This document shows positions 36,480 through 47,956 of a stretch of 64,000 nucleotides of DNA, piece after piece (within the stretch, counting starts at the first letter, position 1; each line of letters begins with the position of its first letter). A program made the position numbers and the translations under genes. Source of the DNA: Synanceia verrucosa (lineage: Eukaryota; Chordata; Actinopteri; Perciformes; Synanceiidae); the NCBI GenBank assembly GCA_029721515.1, contig JAQQSB010001338.1, positions 1-64,000 of the forward strand, given 5' to 3'. The notes under the pieces are model-generated. The model did not search any database. It worked only from the letters and a program-made list of their open reading frames with translations, and was not told where the DNA came from.

Positions 36480-39400
36480 AAATAAAAATTTCCCCCCTTT
36501 GGCAAACAAATTTTACCTGTCAACAGGACAAAAAGTAATTTCCATCCTTTTAAGCCCCTTCCCAGATGTCTAAATTGTCCCCCTGATTTTCCCTCTGGTT
36601 TTCCTCTTAGCTTTACCCAGATTTTTTGTCTTTCAGTCTTTTCTTCCCCCCTTTTTTCAATATCTTTTTTGGCGCAGTGAGCCTTGACTTTTTCTTTTTT
36701 TTGAAAGGGTCAGTAAGCTCCTGCAGAGGAGCAGCTAAATTTGCAGAAATGGCTACAAGAGCAGTGAACAACTAGTCAGTGGGGGGCAGACAGGCTGATG
36801 GGGTGCCAGAAAAAAAAGCTGACAGGGGTCACTGGGCCAAAACGCTCCCCGTAGCACATGAATAATCAGTCATTCATTTGGGATAACATTAGTATTTATA
36901 ATCAATAACCTTAATTATTGATTCCACCACCATCAGTTTTGTTGGGAAAAAGGAAAAAATTCAGATTTTATTAATAAGGGGCTCTTAACCTAAAAAGGGA
37001 GCTCTTGAGATTTGGACCTTTTTAGTGATTCCCAAATTTTCTTTATAGACACACACCCAAAACAAAACCCAACTTCTTTATTTTAATTTTAAAAAACCCT
37101 GACCCAAACTATGAACAGAAACTATTTCACTTTGTAGCATAAATAATTTTAGAGCAGATTAGTCAATCATTAATTAATATCAAATTATGTATTTATGAAT
37201 AATATCAAGTTATTGATTAAACCGAAATTGACTTTAATAGTAGAAATTATCAAAACCAAACCCCGTTTTGCTAAAACAGGGAAAAAATTTGGGGGAATTT
37301 AATTATTGGGGTCTCTTAATCTCAGGGTTTTTTAAAAGTTCTTGACCCAGGGACCCCGTGATTCAATTCCCATATACACACACAAATCAAATAACCAAAT
37401 TCTTTTTTAAATGGGAAATTTATTTGACAAACCCTTAAAAATACTACTGTCACAGAAAATAACTAATAATAAATGATTAGTTTGAAACCCCCTAAAAACC
37501 AGGCTACTAACAGAAATAATAAAAAGAAAATAAAAACTAGAAAAAAAGGAAAAATTGATGGAAGGGGGCATGACCCTTTGACTCACTGGAAAAATGGAAT
37601 GAATGAATTAAAAAACAAAATTAAAAAGGGTTTAATATCGATTAATTAATTTAATTTTTACCAGTTAAATTCAATGGTTTTGGGTTTTCTAGACCAAAAT
37701 TTAAAAAATTTAAAATTTCCAAAAATTTGGGTTTTTTGGGTTTTGGGGGACCCTTTCCCGTTGAGGGTTTGAGAGGCATCAGGAAGATTGTAGGGAATTT
37801 ACTATTCAAAAATTGGTTTAGCGTTTTTCTGATAAAACTTACTAAATTTATTAAAACTTGCTGGTTAAACCCCAAAATTTTGGGCCCTTTAATTTTTGCA
37901 TCTAATCATCAAACTCTTTAATATCTGTAAGATGTTATCGGTTTTACCGTTCCCGGATGGATGGGGTGAGGAGTGGCTGCAGGGGTTTTGTCTGGATCTG
38001 CTGGATCTCTGCTGGCCTTTATCCCAGTGGCTCTTTTGGCATCGTGGAACCCTCTCTGGCCATCTCTGGTTGACATGGCTCCATCTCAGTCTCTCTCCTT
38101 GCTCCTCTTTACGGGATAATTCCCCGTTTCAAGAGGGCTGGATCACCCTTTGGGGGAAGGGTATAGAGAGGAGACAAGATGGTTTGAGGCAGGATGCAGG
38201 TTGGAAAGGTTCTGGATGGTTTTTCTTCATGCCCAGGGGGTTGGGGTCCTGGGGGGGCCCCAAAGGGAGCAATCCCAAATCTTTTAGTCATATCTGGGGC
38301 AGAAATGAAGATTCGGGGGGTTGCTCTTCATGCCATGAGGTGCTGGGCCTCGGTGGGACAGCATGTCTCTTCTCTGGGGCATGTTTTTTTCCCCCCTCCC
38401 CGCATTGGGAGGGAGAACAGGTCAGTGGGAAAGGGTGAGCCAGAACTTGACTGACTGAAAAACGAAAAGAGTAGAGAGGCACTCAAAACCAGCTGAGGCT
38501 TTTTTTGGTCTTTGTTGAAGGTCCCCGTGGGGTTGACCCCTGGTCCCTCCCCATCCACCGTTCTGAGATGATATTCTTTTTTAAATTTTTTAAATTTTAA
38601 AACTGCTGTGTTTTTCCTTTTTTTAAGGATTTCTCTTGTTAAACTCCCCCCTCAAACTGTGACACCAAACACCCCATAGTAGAAACCACAGAAAAAAACT
38701 TGATCAATTGAGTTGAAATTAATCAAAAAAATTTCCCCAGTTGGCCCCGTTGTAAAAATTAAATCTTTGCCTTTTTGGTGCCAAAGGTAGTGTCAGGGTC
38801 CTGGAAAATCGAAAATTTTAAGGGAAAGTCTCCATAATAGAAAGGTTTCCCTTATTTTTCTCCCAATTTTATTGGTGGGGTTAAAAAATTGGGATAAAAA
38901 AGCCCCTGCTTTCTGTAGGTTGAATCCTCAACACATTACAACTACAGTCTACAGTTTAGCCAGTTAGCCTTTTTTTGGGGGGGGGTTTTGGCCTGAAATT
39001 GGGAGCTGAGTTAGCAGCAGAAACTTCTCAGTTTTTGAACTTTGTGGGAACCCCCTTGGGGTTTGGGGGCGGGAAAGCGAATTTCCACTCCCCCACCGAG
39101 GCTACCCCCATCTTTCCAGGGAAAAAACTGGGGTTTTGAAACCTTTTTTTTTCCTTTCATTTTCTCTTTTTTCTCTTTTTTTTAAAAACCGATTTAACCC
39201 GCTCTGGGAAATAAAAAGCCCACTAAACATTCCCGATAAAACAGGATAAAATTTTCATGAATTGGGGGTTGGGGTTTTAGATGGAGTATTTTTTGGGCAA
39301 TGGGGATTTTAACTTTTTGCCCAAAAAACATAAAAAAAAAAAATAATTAATTTCATTTTTGTTTTAAAAAGCAGTATATATAAAAGTGGTTTAATTTTTA

Positions 39401-40700
39401 TGTTGGTTTTGTCTTTTTTTGGGGGCCCCCGTCATTGTGGGTCTTGGGGTTTTCTAAAAATTTTCCCCCTTGGCACCATGGATAGGCCAGGCTGGGAGGG
39501 GTTTAAAAGGGGTGCTGCAGCCTTCCTGGGCTGGTGAAGGGGAAAAACCCCAAAAAGACCTGGGAGATCCTTCCCGATGGAGACAGGGTTTTCTGCAATA
39601 ACGTACCCCCAAACATGTTTTTTGTCCATTTAACACCCCTTTAAGATTTGAAAAGAAATGGAAAAATGAAATTATTCTATTTTTTTATTTGTTTCATAAT
39701 TGATATCCCGTTCTTTAATTTTAAATTTTTTCTAAAAAGGGGACTGAAATAAATGTGTTTGGTTTTTTAAATTTTTTTAATTTAAAAGGGTTTAATTCTA
39801 TTTGTTTTAAATTGCCTTTGATTTGGTTTTAGATCCCAAAGTGAAAAAAATGGTGAATGCTTTAAAAAAATTAATCTTTAGAATGGTTTAAAAGGGGTTT
39901 TATAACATTCAAATTTTTGAATGAAATAACGTCCCCCATCCACCACCTTACAGTGTCTGCCACTCGTCTTTTTTTCCGTCTTTAGTTTTTACTTTCCTTT
40001 TGGGTTTCAGTAGCCAATTTAAACTTTGACATTTTGCCTCCTACAGCCCCTTAAAAACAGTAATGTTGCCCCGATCACAACTCCCTCACTTCAGTTTCCC
40101 AGTGTCCTTGAACCCTCAGCTGTAATTCTCTTTTCACGGGCTCTTCGTCTAGTCAAAAAGGTGGTTTTTTCTCTAAACAGAAAACTTTTAACAGTAAATA
40201 AGTGGTAAAAATAAATTTAAAAACACAGGATCAGTGGTTTAAATCACAAAAAATTTTTTGGGATAACTGGTGTGCCCCCTCAAAGCACATTCTATTCCTC
40301 TTTGTTAGCTAATTTGAATGCGGGTTTGTATTTTTTGCTAGGTTAGTCAGCAAAAGTTTTTTTCCCCACTAAATGAACTGTTGTCTTGTTCCTCTCCCTC
40401 AAAACCTAGGATAAAAACAAATCTGTCCCATAATTCAGATAAATCTTAAAGAAATGCCTTTTCTTTTATAGCTGCATTTTGCTCATCAAAAATAAATCAG
40501 TAAAAATCAATTTGAATTTACAGATGTGAGGGGGGCCCAAAGCCTGGAAGCAACAAAATCAGCTAAAAACGGGTTTTTGACTCAGGTCTTTCTCCGACCA
40601 CTTGTCACAAAAACAAAAACAACAACAACACTTTTCCTTCTGATGCCATGCCTAGGTGTTTTAAAAGTTTCAAATAACATGAAAGGGAGTTCAGGTCTAT
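36480..40700. other. Region with smeared, homopolymer-inflated base calls
   Basis: Runs of four to nine identical bases are much commoner than elsewhere (for example TTTCCCCCCTTTGGC and TTTGGGGGGGGGTTTTGG). Where an internal homolog exists (25,100-26,700), single bases have been replaced by a neighbouring base: AGGAGGCCATTCAGAGG becomes GGGGGGGCCCCAAAGGG. The pattern looks like sequencing phasing error or a poor gap fill, not biological mutation. Apart from the family A copy inside it, I trust no gene call in this stretch; frames of 180 and 86 codons at 37,896-38,454 run through the repeat. Confidence 0.7.
36960..38740 (-). repeat. Interspersed repeat family A, copy 2 (inverted)
   Basis: Aligns in reverse to copy 1: 37,640-38,740 to 25,500-26,700, and 37,150-37,640 to 31,990-32,500, with no LINE between. 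It also appears to contain a second, tandem version of its end. 36,960-37,090 resembles 37,290-37,420 (TCTTAACCTAAAAAGGGAGC against TCTTAATCTCAGGG, then TTTATAGACACACACCC against CATATACACACACAAATC). The latter suggests direct repeats of about 330 bp, but the base quality here is poor. Confidence 0.8.
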
Positions 40701-42488
40701 TTTTTCAATGAAATCATTACAGCTCAAGACACATTTTCTGCCACCAAAATATTATCTATGGTAAAGGGCAGAACATCTTTGAGGCTTTTCTTTGTCCCTT
40801 CTTCACTCAAAATACATATTCATGTGAAAAATGGGCGTTACTTAAGCCTGAAAATTGGTCTTAGCCTGTTAATGTGATCAGGGGCCATGTGTGGACATCT
40901 CTTACATTCTGCTGTTACTACTGTATGCTTTTCCAATCCTTTTCCACTTCTAGTTTTTTAATATAAACTGGTCCAACACTTCCTCTTTACCAATATATTT
41001 AAAATTTATAAAATAACAATTTGATAATACAATCGTCTTACAATTTTAATTATAAATTCTCATGCTTGTATGACAGTTAAAAATGGCTATCAAAAGACCT
41101 ATTTAAAGGGGCCAGAATACAGGAAAAGACATCTACTCTCTTAGAACTCCTCTGGTGAGGACCAATTCCTCCCCTAACACCTTGTATACTTTTCATAGAT
41201 ATATTGACATTACTATTAATTCAGCATGATCCTGATCCCACCATCAATGTTATGGGAATACCATAATTTAAATTTCATTATGCTATGTTGCTGTTGTGCC
41301 TTCATGTTATTTCTAAACAAAGCAGCCAATAATCAGAATTGTTGGGCTGTATGTTTATCTCGCCATTTATGTCTGGATGTTTTTATAACCCCTATATCGT
41401 CATTTTGTTTTATTTTCATTCTGGTTCTTTGAACATATTCAAATAAGTTCAGTTGAATTCAATTTCCCTTTCCTTTTTTTCTTATTTCTTCCCTTTGAGG
41501 TTTGAGGCTGTTCAGTCCTTACCCTGCATGAGGAGTTTACCACAGAGGTCAACCCACCAGCCATTAATACAAAAAGAAAGACCATACACACACCTTTTCC
41601 TCTGTTTTGGCCAAGAAAGAACGATGACGTCACAAGTCCATCCGTGAAAGAGCCCTTGAAAAGGGCAGGATTAGGAGAAAATCCCACATTCCCAAATAAG
41701 TTTATAGTATGCCTTGTATATGTCAGTTGTGCTATTTAAAATATCAAAGTTTGGTCAATAGCCTTTAATTTGATGGATTCTGCATTCATCAACATCTAAG
41801 TAACACAGATCTTCAGTAGCTACTCATGAAATCTACCCTGCTTATGACAGTGTGTAAATTTAAAAATACACATAAATGTTGCTTGTCACTGTTGGAAATT
41901 ACAATTTTGTATGTACTTCTCCCCATGTATATGTACACAATACACTGATGTCTTTGAAACATGTCATGTAAACATGACCAAGATTAGAAATATTTGGAGC
42001 AAAGAGAGAGGTTTTAGGGATCGGACATGCATGTATGCATCAAGCTCCATCTAATGATGCGTTTGTATATTATCCGTGAAAACTTTAATTCCATAAATGA
42101 TCTTGATATCCGATACAAAGTGCGTGTTTCTGTGCATGTTGTGTTGTGGCATGGTGCGACAAACACTTCATCCATGCGGTATTGCACATGGATGCACTAC
42201 CGATAGGCAACTATCACCCGTGGAACTCCACCACTGGTTTTAATTCCTTCCTTAATGGAGACAGTTTGTCCTTATTATTTTTTGCCCAAAACATAACATG
42301 CTTCATTAATTACTGGAACAGTCAGCTCCAGTCTTCAAGACCATTTAAAACAAACTATTTCAAATTTTAAAGTTTACATGTGAAAACCAGACGTGGTTAC
42401 AAAAAAGGTTTCCAACTCTTTGCATAAAAGGGATCTGAACAACGGGACTATCGCTTCAAAGCAGCCAAGATAAGAAGCTAAACTATTG
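40701..42488. other. AT-rich spacer, no gene seen
   Basis: Frames of 60-82 codons on both strands have no recognisable domain. No tandem repeat or element end was delimited. Base composition returns to normal after the anomalous region. Confidence 0.45.
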
Positions 42489-42560
42489 TGGAGAATGTGA
42501 GCATGAATCCCTACACTCTCACATACTAAGCAAGCACTCTACTATTTGAGTTAATTCCCT
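42489..42560 (-). tRNA. tRNA-Ala-derived relic (anticodon now AGT)
   Basis: Reading the minus strand, 72 nt follow vertebrate tRNA-Ala(AGC) position by position. The 5' end is AGGGAATTAACTC, the anticodon arm CTTGCTTAGTATGTGAG, the T arm region TAGGGATTCATGCTC and the 3' end ACATTCTCC with discriminator A. Changes relative to the consensus are mainly C to T or G to A, including the anticodon (AGC to AGT) and the B box (TTCGA to TTCAT). That is the pattern of CpG decay in a methylated pseudogene. The 85 bp upstream of it recur upstream of another tRNA-Ala relic at 54,777. Confidence 0.75.
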
Positions 42561-42875
42561 GTATGGAATGCTGCCATGTAGCTCCATGTAGATCATCTCA
42601 TCCCCATACTTTTCCCAGACTCTTGAAGGTCTCCTGGATCAGGCGTCTACTGTAATTCATCAGATACAGTCGGCCGAGGTGGCTGAATCAATTATGCTCT
42701 GAAGTTCAAATTCCATCGTTGTTTCAGACAAGCTTACTTTGGTCTGCAAGTTGGCGTGTTGGAGGGTGATGGCTGCCCAAACGTGCTCCACACAGAGTTT
42801 ATGGTTGACTCCATGCACTGCTAATCTGTTGTCCTGCTGGACTGCTAATTCAAGGTTCAAAGAGTCTTTATTTTC
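42561..42875. other. tRNA relic flank and pre-LTR spacer
   Basis: 42,562-42,645 is the duplicated 5' flank of the tRNA-Ala relic. A short stretch at 42,668-42,715 (GTCGGCCGAGGTGGCTGAAT then AAGTTCAAATTCC) has A-box-like and B-box-like pieces, but is too short and disordered to call as a tRNA. A 73-codon minus frame is not supported. Confidence 0.4.
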
Positions 42876-43623
42876 TGTCATGTCAGTCTAGTTAAGTGTG
42901 TTTATTATTTCAGTTTTGTCTTTTGGTCGTGTCATTTCCTGTTTTATTTTGATATTTATGGTCTTTCCTTGTGTTTCAACAGTTCTTCCTGCCCTTGTGT
43001 TTCCCATGTGTGGTGATTGTCTGCCCCGCCCCTGATTGTCTCAGCTGTTCCCATTACCTAGTGTATTTATGTCGGTGTCTCCCAGTCCTGCATTACGCCG
43101 TCGCAGTCTTGTGTACTGTCAAGCTACCAGCCGTGTTACTTGTGTTGTCAAGTTCAAGTAAGAGATTCTGTCCCTGTGTTGAGGTTTGAGGGGATTAGTT
43201 TCCTTTGGATTGTTCTAATTTGCGTTTGCCACGTGTAGTATTTTGGTTTAGGTTTTCCTCTCTGTTTGAGTCTTGCTTTTCGTTTAGTTTTCCCTCCTTG
43301 GAAGCTGTAGCCCTTAGTTTAGTTACCTTGTTTGTTAGTTCTTCCTCACTATTGTGAGCGTCTTTAGTTTTCCCTCCTTTTCTAGCTGTTTGATTATTCT
43401 CTGGTATTGTGTTTAGGTTTTTTTCCTTGTATATATCAGTATAGGTTTTCAGTGTTAGTTTCCGTCTTATTGCTTCTAGTGCCTGAGTATTTCTGTTATT
43501 ATTCATTATCGTATTCATTGATATCTTCTTATTAAAATTTGTATATTCTAACTCTTTGTTGGTGCGTGTTGAGTCGTGCATTTGGGTTCTGTGTATGTCA
43601 CCTGTTGCCACGTTCTTAGAGCA
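42876..43623 (+). repeat. Chromovirus 5' LTR
   Basis: Starts TGTCATGTCAGTCTAG and is nearly collinear with the 3' LTR. It supplies promoter and polyadenylation signals in this class. The end is taken at the CA of GCA at 43,621-43,623; the equivalent place in the 3' LTR reads AACA, so the exact end is uncertain by a few bases. Confidence 0.9.
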
Positions 43624-43636
43624 TTACTGGCCAAAA

Positions 43637-44703
43637 ATGAACCCAGCCGACTCTAGTCAGATAAGGAGCTAGTCACCTCACAGTGACAGACTCGCGAGGC
43701 AGGAGGCCGAGCAGTTGCTTTGGTGCATGATCTAGCGGCGTTCACTCAAGACAGGAGGATTTCCGACATTCAATGACGGCTCCGCGTGAACTCACTTGCG
43801 AGCAATGGGATATTTTGTCATACCACAGAAGCCACCACCCACTACTTCGTCAGCACGGAAGCAAGCAGCTCTGGTCAGCCAGTTAATTCTCAGGCCATGG
43901 TTGTACATGCTCCGCCTCACCTGGCTCTCCCGAGAAATTCACCGGAGAATCTGATCTGTGTCGCCCATTCCTCGTGCAGTGTGAGCTCCATTTCCGTATG
44001 AACCCAAATGCCTTTCCACTCCTCAGTCTCGGGTGGCATTATCACTTCCATCTGGCCGGGTGGCGGCAGCGTGGGCAAGCCACTGAATGGTCTCAAGAGT
44101 CGGACTTGTGTAATTCTCCAGAGAGTTGTAGCTGAGCTCCGCGTGTTTTCGATCCGCCAGACCTGGGCGTCAGGCAGCTCGTAAATTAAAGAAGACTGAA
44201 CAAGAGGCGTTCGGTGGCGGATTACGCCGCCGACTTTCGGCCTTTGGCTGGGACAGTGGATTGGGGAGCCAGCTTTGATTGATGTTTTTGGATGGACTGA
44301 ATGGCAATGTTGTTGACCAGATGGGCCCACAAGAATTCCCGACAACCTTGAGGCCGTCATAGAAGCAGCCTCTGGACCCGATCCAGTGAATCCAGGATCG
44401 GCGTTATCGGCGTCGAGGAGAGGCGGGAGCGAGTTTTCGAGCCATTGGGGGCCGTGAGCGCTGCCAGAGGCGGAATCTCCAGCGGTCAGCGAGCACTTTC
44501 CTGCATTTGGGACGAGCCTATGCAGGTTGCCGGACCAGGATTTCCTCCGAGGAGCGACAGCGGCGTCTGCAGCAGGGCTCTGCTTCTACTGTGGTGAGGC
44601 AGGGCATCGGCTTCTATCATGCCGTTAAAGAGGTCAGGCTCATCAGTAACTGGAGGGGACTGGTGAGCCTGTTAAGCAACCGAAAGGTCCTCCAAGACAT
44701 TTG
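43637..44703 (+). pseudogene. gag: Chromovirus gag remnant
   Basis: The likely start is the ATG at 43,637, 13 bp after the LTR, beginning MNPAD. Across frames there is a CRPFLVQCELHF block near 43,960-44,000, typical of the capsid-like domain of sushi-type gag, and an AADFRPLAGTVDW block near 44,222-44,262. The nucleocapsid zinc knuckle is intact: Cys, Cys, His, Cys with spacing 2-4-4, in CFYCGEAGHRLLSC at 44,581-44,622. Gag forms the particle that packages element RNA. Several frameshifts prevent a full-length product as sequenced. A 147-codon minus-strand frame here is a shadow. Confidence 0.8.
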
Positions 44704-45100
44704 ACACCGTAGCGTGTGCTATGAATAACCATGTTAAGACATTCAGCATTATTAATTGATTCAGGAGCGGACGAGTTTGATGACCTGGCAGGTGGTTCAG
44801 GAGCGGACTGCAAACTAAGGCCATACCTCAGCCCCTCATACGGGCACTGAGCTTGATAGGGAGATTTTAAAATCACCCGCACACTGAACCAGTAACGAAA
44901 AAACACTCTCCATAGGCAGTCACACTGAAGAGACTTAGTTTTTATGTTTTATGAGTCTCTTGCAGTCTGCAAGGCATGCTATTGTGCTAGGTTTGCCTTG
45001 GCTATGTAAGCATTGCCCTATTGTTAACTGGAGAACGGGGAGAGGTGAGGGTTGGTCAGAGGACTGTCGGGGTGGATGTCTGGAGGGAGGCCTGTGACCA
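44704..45100 (+). pseudogene. pol: Chromovirus protease remnant
   Basis: The aspartic protease active site is visible as LLIDSGAD, with the codons for I-D-S-G-A-D at 44,755-44,772. It lies directly after the zinc knuckle, as expected for a gag-pol polyprotein that the protease cleaves. The remainder of the domain is short and frameshifted. Confidence 0.7.
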
Positions 45101-45129
45101 TGGGGGTTGACAGCTCAATCAGGAGGGAA

Positions 45130-45980
45130 TCTGAACTGGCTACTTCATCTTCCGTTGACCACACTGACCTAGCTTCAGTTCCGAGATGTTACCATGATTT
45201 AGCAATGGTTTAATGGCCAAACCACCTCTCTGCCTCCACATAGGGACTATGACTGTGCCATCAATTTGAGAGAGAGCTCTGCCCAGGAGCCGGCTCTATG
45301 CCATCTCAGGTCCGGAGAGGAGGCGATGGACAATTACATTCAAATCTCTCAAAGCCGGTATTATTATCAGACCAAATCGTCTTCCCCTCTAGGAGCAGGA
45401 TTTTCTTTGTGGGGGAAGAAGGGCGGCACTTTGAAGACCATGTATTGATTGCCTTACTAAGCGACATCACCATAAAGAATAGAGTACCCTCTTCCCTCGT
45501 GACATCAGCTTGAACTATTGCAGGGCTAAGGTATTCACTAAGCTGGACCTCGCGGCAGCCTATCATCTAGTTCGGTATAAAGGAGGGATGAGTGGAAGAC
45601 GGGGTTCAACTTACACCTTCTGGACACTGTAATTATTTAGTCATGCCTTTTGGACTGTCTAATGCCCCGGGGTTTCAGAACCTGGTAAATGACATTCTCA
45701 GGGAGTTCATAAATAGGTTTGTCTTTATTATTATATTGACGACATCCTCATTTCTCTCCCAGTCAGGAAGCCCACGAGGTGCAAGGTTCGTCAAGTACTA
45801 AGTAAGCTACTGGAGAAACCAGTTGTATGTTAAAGCTGAAAAATGTGAGGTTTCATTTGCGACTGTGTCGTTCCTGGGCTTCATAGCCCCTGGGCAATAC
45901 AGATGGATCCAGCAAAAGTACAAGCGCTGTGGCAGAGTGGCCAGTTCGAATAACCGGAAGGTGCAGCAATTCCTCGGGTT
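45130..45980 (+). pseudogene. pol: Chromovirus reverse transcriptase remnant
   Basis: Blocks in order are RDYDCAINL near 45,245-45,270, SSPLGAGFSLWGKK near 45,382-45,423, DITIKNRVP near 45,466-45,492, and [20 protein letters not shown] near 45,634-45,693. The catalytic box YIDD lies at 45,732-45,743, in a frame shifted by one from the block before it. All correspond to Ty3/Gypsy reverse transcriptase. The frameshift just before YIDD and others nearby look like single-base losses. Confidence 0.85.
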
Positions 45981-46450
45981 TGCTAACTTCTACCGCCCGG
46001 TTTATTCGGAACTACGAATGCTATTGCAGCGCCTCTGCATACACTCACCTCTTCTAAGTCCATTTTTTCAGTGGAACCCAGCAGCAGATGCAGCATTCAA
46101 GCAACTCAAAGCAACGATTTTCCGCAGCCCCCATTCTCACCCTTTTGGGCCCCTCCAAGCAGTTTCTAGTAAGAGGTGGGCGCCTGGGACACTGGCAGAG
46201 GCGGTGCTTTCCCAGCGATCATCCAAGGGCGGCAAAGTGCATCCTGTGCATTTTTGTCCAAGAAGCTGTCAAAGGCGAGCGGAACTATGATGTGGGGGAG
46301 CAGGGGAACTGCTGGCAGTAAGGTAACCTTAGAGAATTGGCGTCATTGGCTGGAGGGGCTCAGGAGCCATTCATGGTTTGGACTGACCATAAGAATTTAG
46401 AGTATATTCTGTACCAAGCGGTTAAATTCACGTCCGAAGCGGTGGTCCTT
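45981..46450 (+). pseudogene. pol: Chromovirus RNase H remnant
   Basis: FQWNPAADAAFKQLKATIF (near 46,069-46,125) leads into the RNase H part. AVLSQRSSKGGKVHP (near 46,200-46,245), SKKLSKA, NYDVG and a DHKNLEYI block near 46,386-46,409 follow in different frames. The enzyme removes RNA from the RNA-DNA hybrid during replication. The first catalytic Asp block, just before AVLSQ, is disrupted by indels. Confidence 0.8.
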
Positions 46451-46639
46451 GTTTTTTAACCGATTTAACTTTTCTCTTTCCTACAGGCCTGGGTCGCGAA
46501 TGTTAAGCCGGATGCTCTCCGAGGCTGTACGATCAGAGCCTGTGTAAGAACCTGAATCCTGCCCTTGAGGATTGTGTGGTAGGGCGGTATCTTGGCCAAT
46601 AGTAGGAGGTTAAACAAACAAATGGGCATACCCGCCACC

Positions 46640-47640
46640 AAAGGGCTGTCCTCGATCGGCTGTTTGTGCGGAGGGCTGAGGTCAAGGTGGTACACGGTGG
46701 GCTCCACACTTCTCGACTCACCTGTCACCCTGGAGTAAAGCACACTTTTCTTTCTCGTCCAACAGTTCTGGTGGCCATGTGCACTCTATGGTCAAGGAGG
46801 TATGTGGAAGCATGCCCAGTCTGCGCCATAACAAGTCGTCTGCGCCAAACCGGCTGGTCTCCTGCCGCTTCCTGTCCGAGCCGACCATGGGCCGGGTAGC
46901 TTTGGACTTTGTTACGGGACTTCCCCTACGTCATGGTAATACCGCCGTGCTGGCCGGTGGTTGACAGATTCTCTAAAATGACACATTTCATTGCATTACC
47001 CAAGTTACTGTCAGCTAAAGAAACTGCTGAGGTCATGTTCAACCGTGTTTTCAGCCTTCATGTGGGTTCCCGAAGGACATTGTCTCTGACAGGGGTCCCC
47101 AGTTCGTGTCAGGTTTTGGAGAGAGTTGTGTGGACTGATCGAACCTGATCCAGTCTGTCTTCTGGGTACCACCACTCCAGTCAATGGTCAAACCGAGGGC
47201 TGAACCAAGGTATTGGGCACCTGCCTGCGGTGTCTCATATCCAGAATCCTTCTTCTTGGAGCAAACTTCTTCCCATGGGGTGGGAGGTTTTCCTACAACT
47301 CCTTGCCTTAGCGGCCGGCCTCGAGAACTTTCACGTTCCATGTGGTTTATGGCTATCGCCCCGTTTTCAGATGTGGAGAAAGAGGTCTGGTTCCATCTGC
47401 TCACGCCTTGGTCCACCAGAGCCCACACAAGGTCTGGGAGGCTACCCGCCGCGTTCTCCAGCGGAGCTCCGCTCGTATGGAAGAAAGCAGCGGACCGCGT
47501 CGTCGTCCGGCCGAGAGCTACCAGGTGGGCCAGATGCAACTGTCATCTCAGGACCTTCCCCTGCCGGGCTACGTCCAAGAAGCTTCGCTCCCGATTCGTG
47601 GTCCTTCCCCATCTCGAGGTGGTAAATCCAGCATCAGTTA
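46640..47640 (+). pseudogene. pol: Chromovirus integrase remnant
   Basis: The zinc-binding end is seen as SRLTCHPGVKHT followed by EACPVC near 46,810-46,830. The core has ALDFVTGLP with its Asp codon at 46,905, VDRFSKMTHFIALPKL, and DIVSDRGPQFVS with the second Asp codon at 47,088. NGQTEG follows, with the Glu codon at 47,195 and a stop codon two codons later. This is the DDE triad of retroviral-type integrases. The C-terminal part (SYQVGQM near 47,517-47,537) follows. Frameshifts separate the blocks. Confidence 0.85.
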
Positions 47641-47950
47641 GGCGTCTTCGCCTTCGCTCCCTCAAAGGTCCACCCTACCTTCCATGTCCAGCAGGATTAA
47701 GCCGGAAAGTGGAGTCCTTTGGTTTCCGGCTTCCCGACCCCACCTCCCACCCGTAAAATTGATGAAGGTCCAGACTACACTGACAGTATACTTCTGGCAG
47801 TCAGCAATAGAAGCGAGAGGCAATTTCTGGTGGATTGGGAGTGCGGTCGGAGAGAGTGGAAGCGGCGTCCTTCATCCTGGACAAGACTCTCATCAGGGAC
47901 TTCTACCGTCACTTTTTGGAGATCCTGGGCGTCGAGGAGACGACCCTTGA
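47641..47950 (+). pseudogene. pol: Chromovirus integrase tail with chromodomain
   Basis: A chromodomain-like segment near 47,785-47,850 reads ILLAVSNRSERQFLVDWE, matching the hydrophobic-R-x-FLVDW-E core of chromodomains, then LDKTLIRDFYRHF-like text near 47,877-47,915 in another frame. In chromoviruses this domain biases integration toward marked chromatin. One frame ends at a TGA at 47,948-47,950, six bases before the 3' LTR. Confidence 0.8.
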
Positions 47951-47956
47951 GGGTAC

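Noticed and set aside
37896..38454. 180-codon and 86-codon plus frames
   Set aside because: They fall in an interspersed repeat within the base-smeared region; the homologous copy at 25.6-26.5 kb does not keep these frames.
42668..42715. Possible tRNA-Leu/Ser or SINE head
   Set aside because: A-box-like and B-box-like words are too close together and no arms fold; left unassigned.
43917..44360. 147-codon minus-strand frame
   Set aside because: Lies opposite the chromovirus gag, which has positive evidence (capsid-like blocks and zinc knuckle).
47051..47539. 162-codon minus-strand frame
   Set aside because: Opposite the integrase catalytic region; shadow frame in GC-rich coding DNA.
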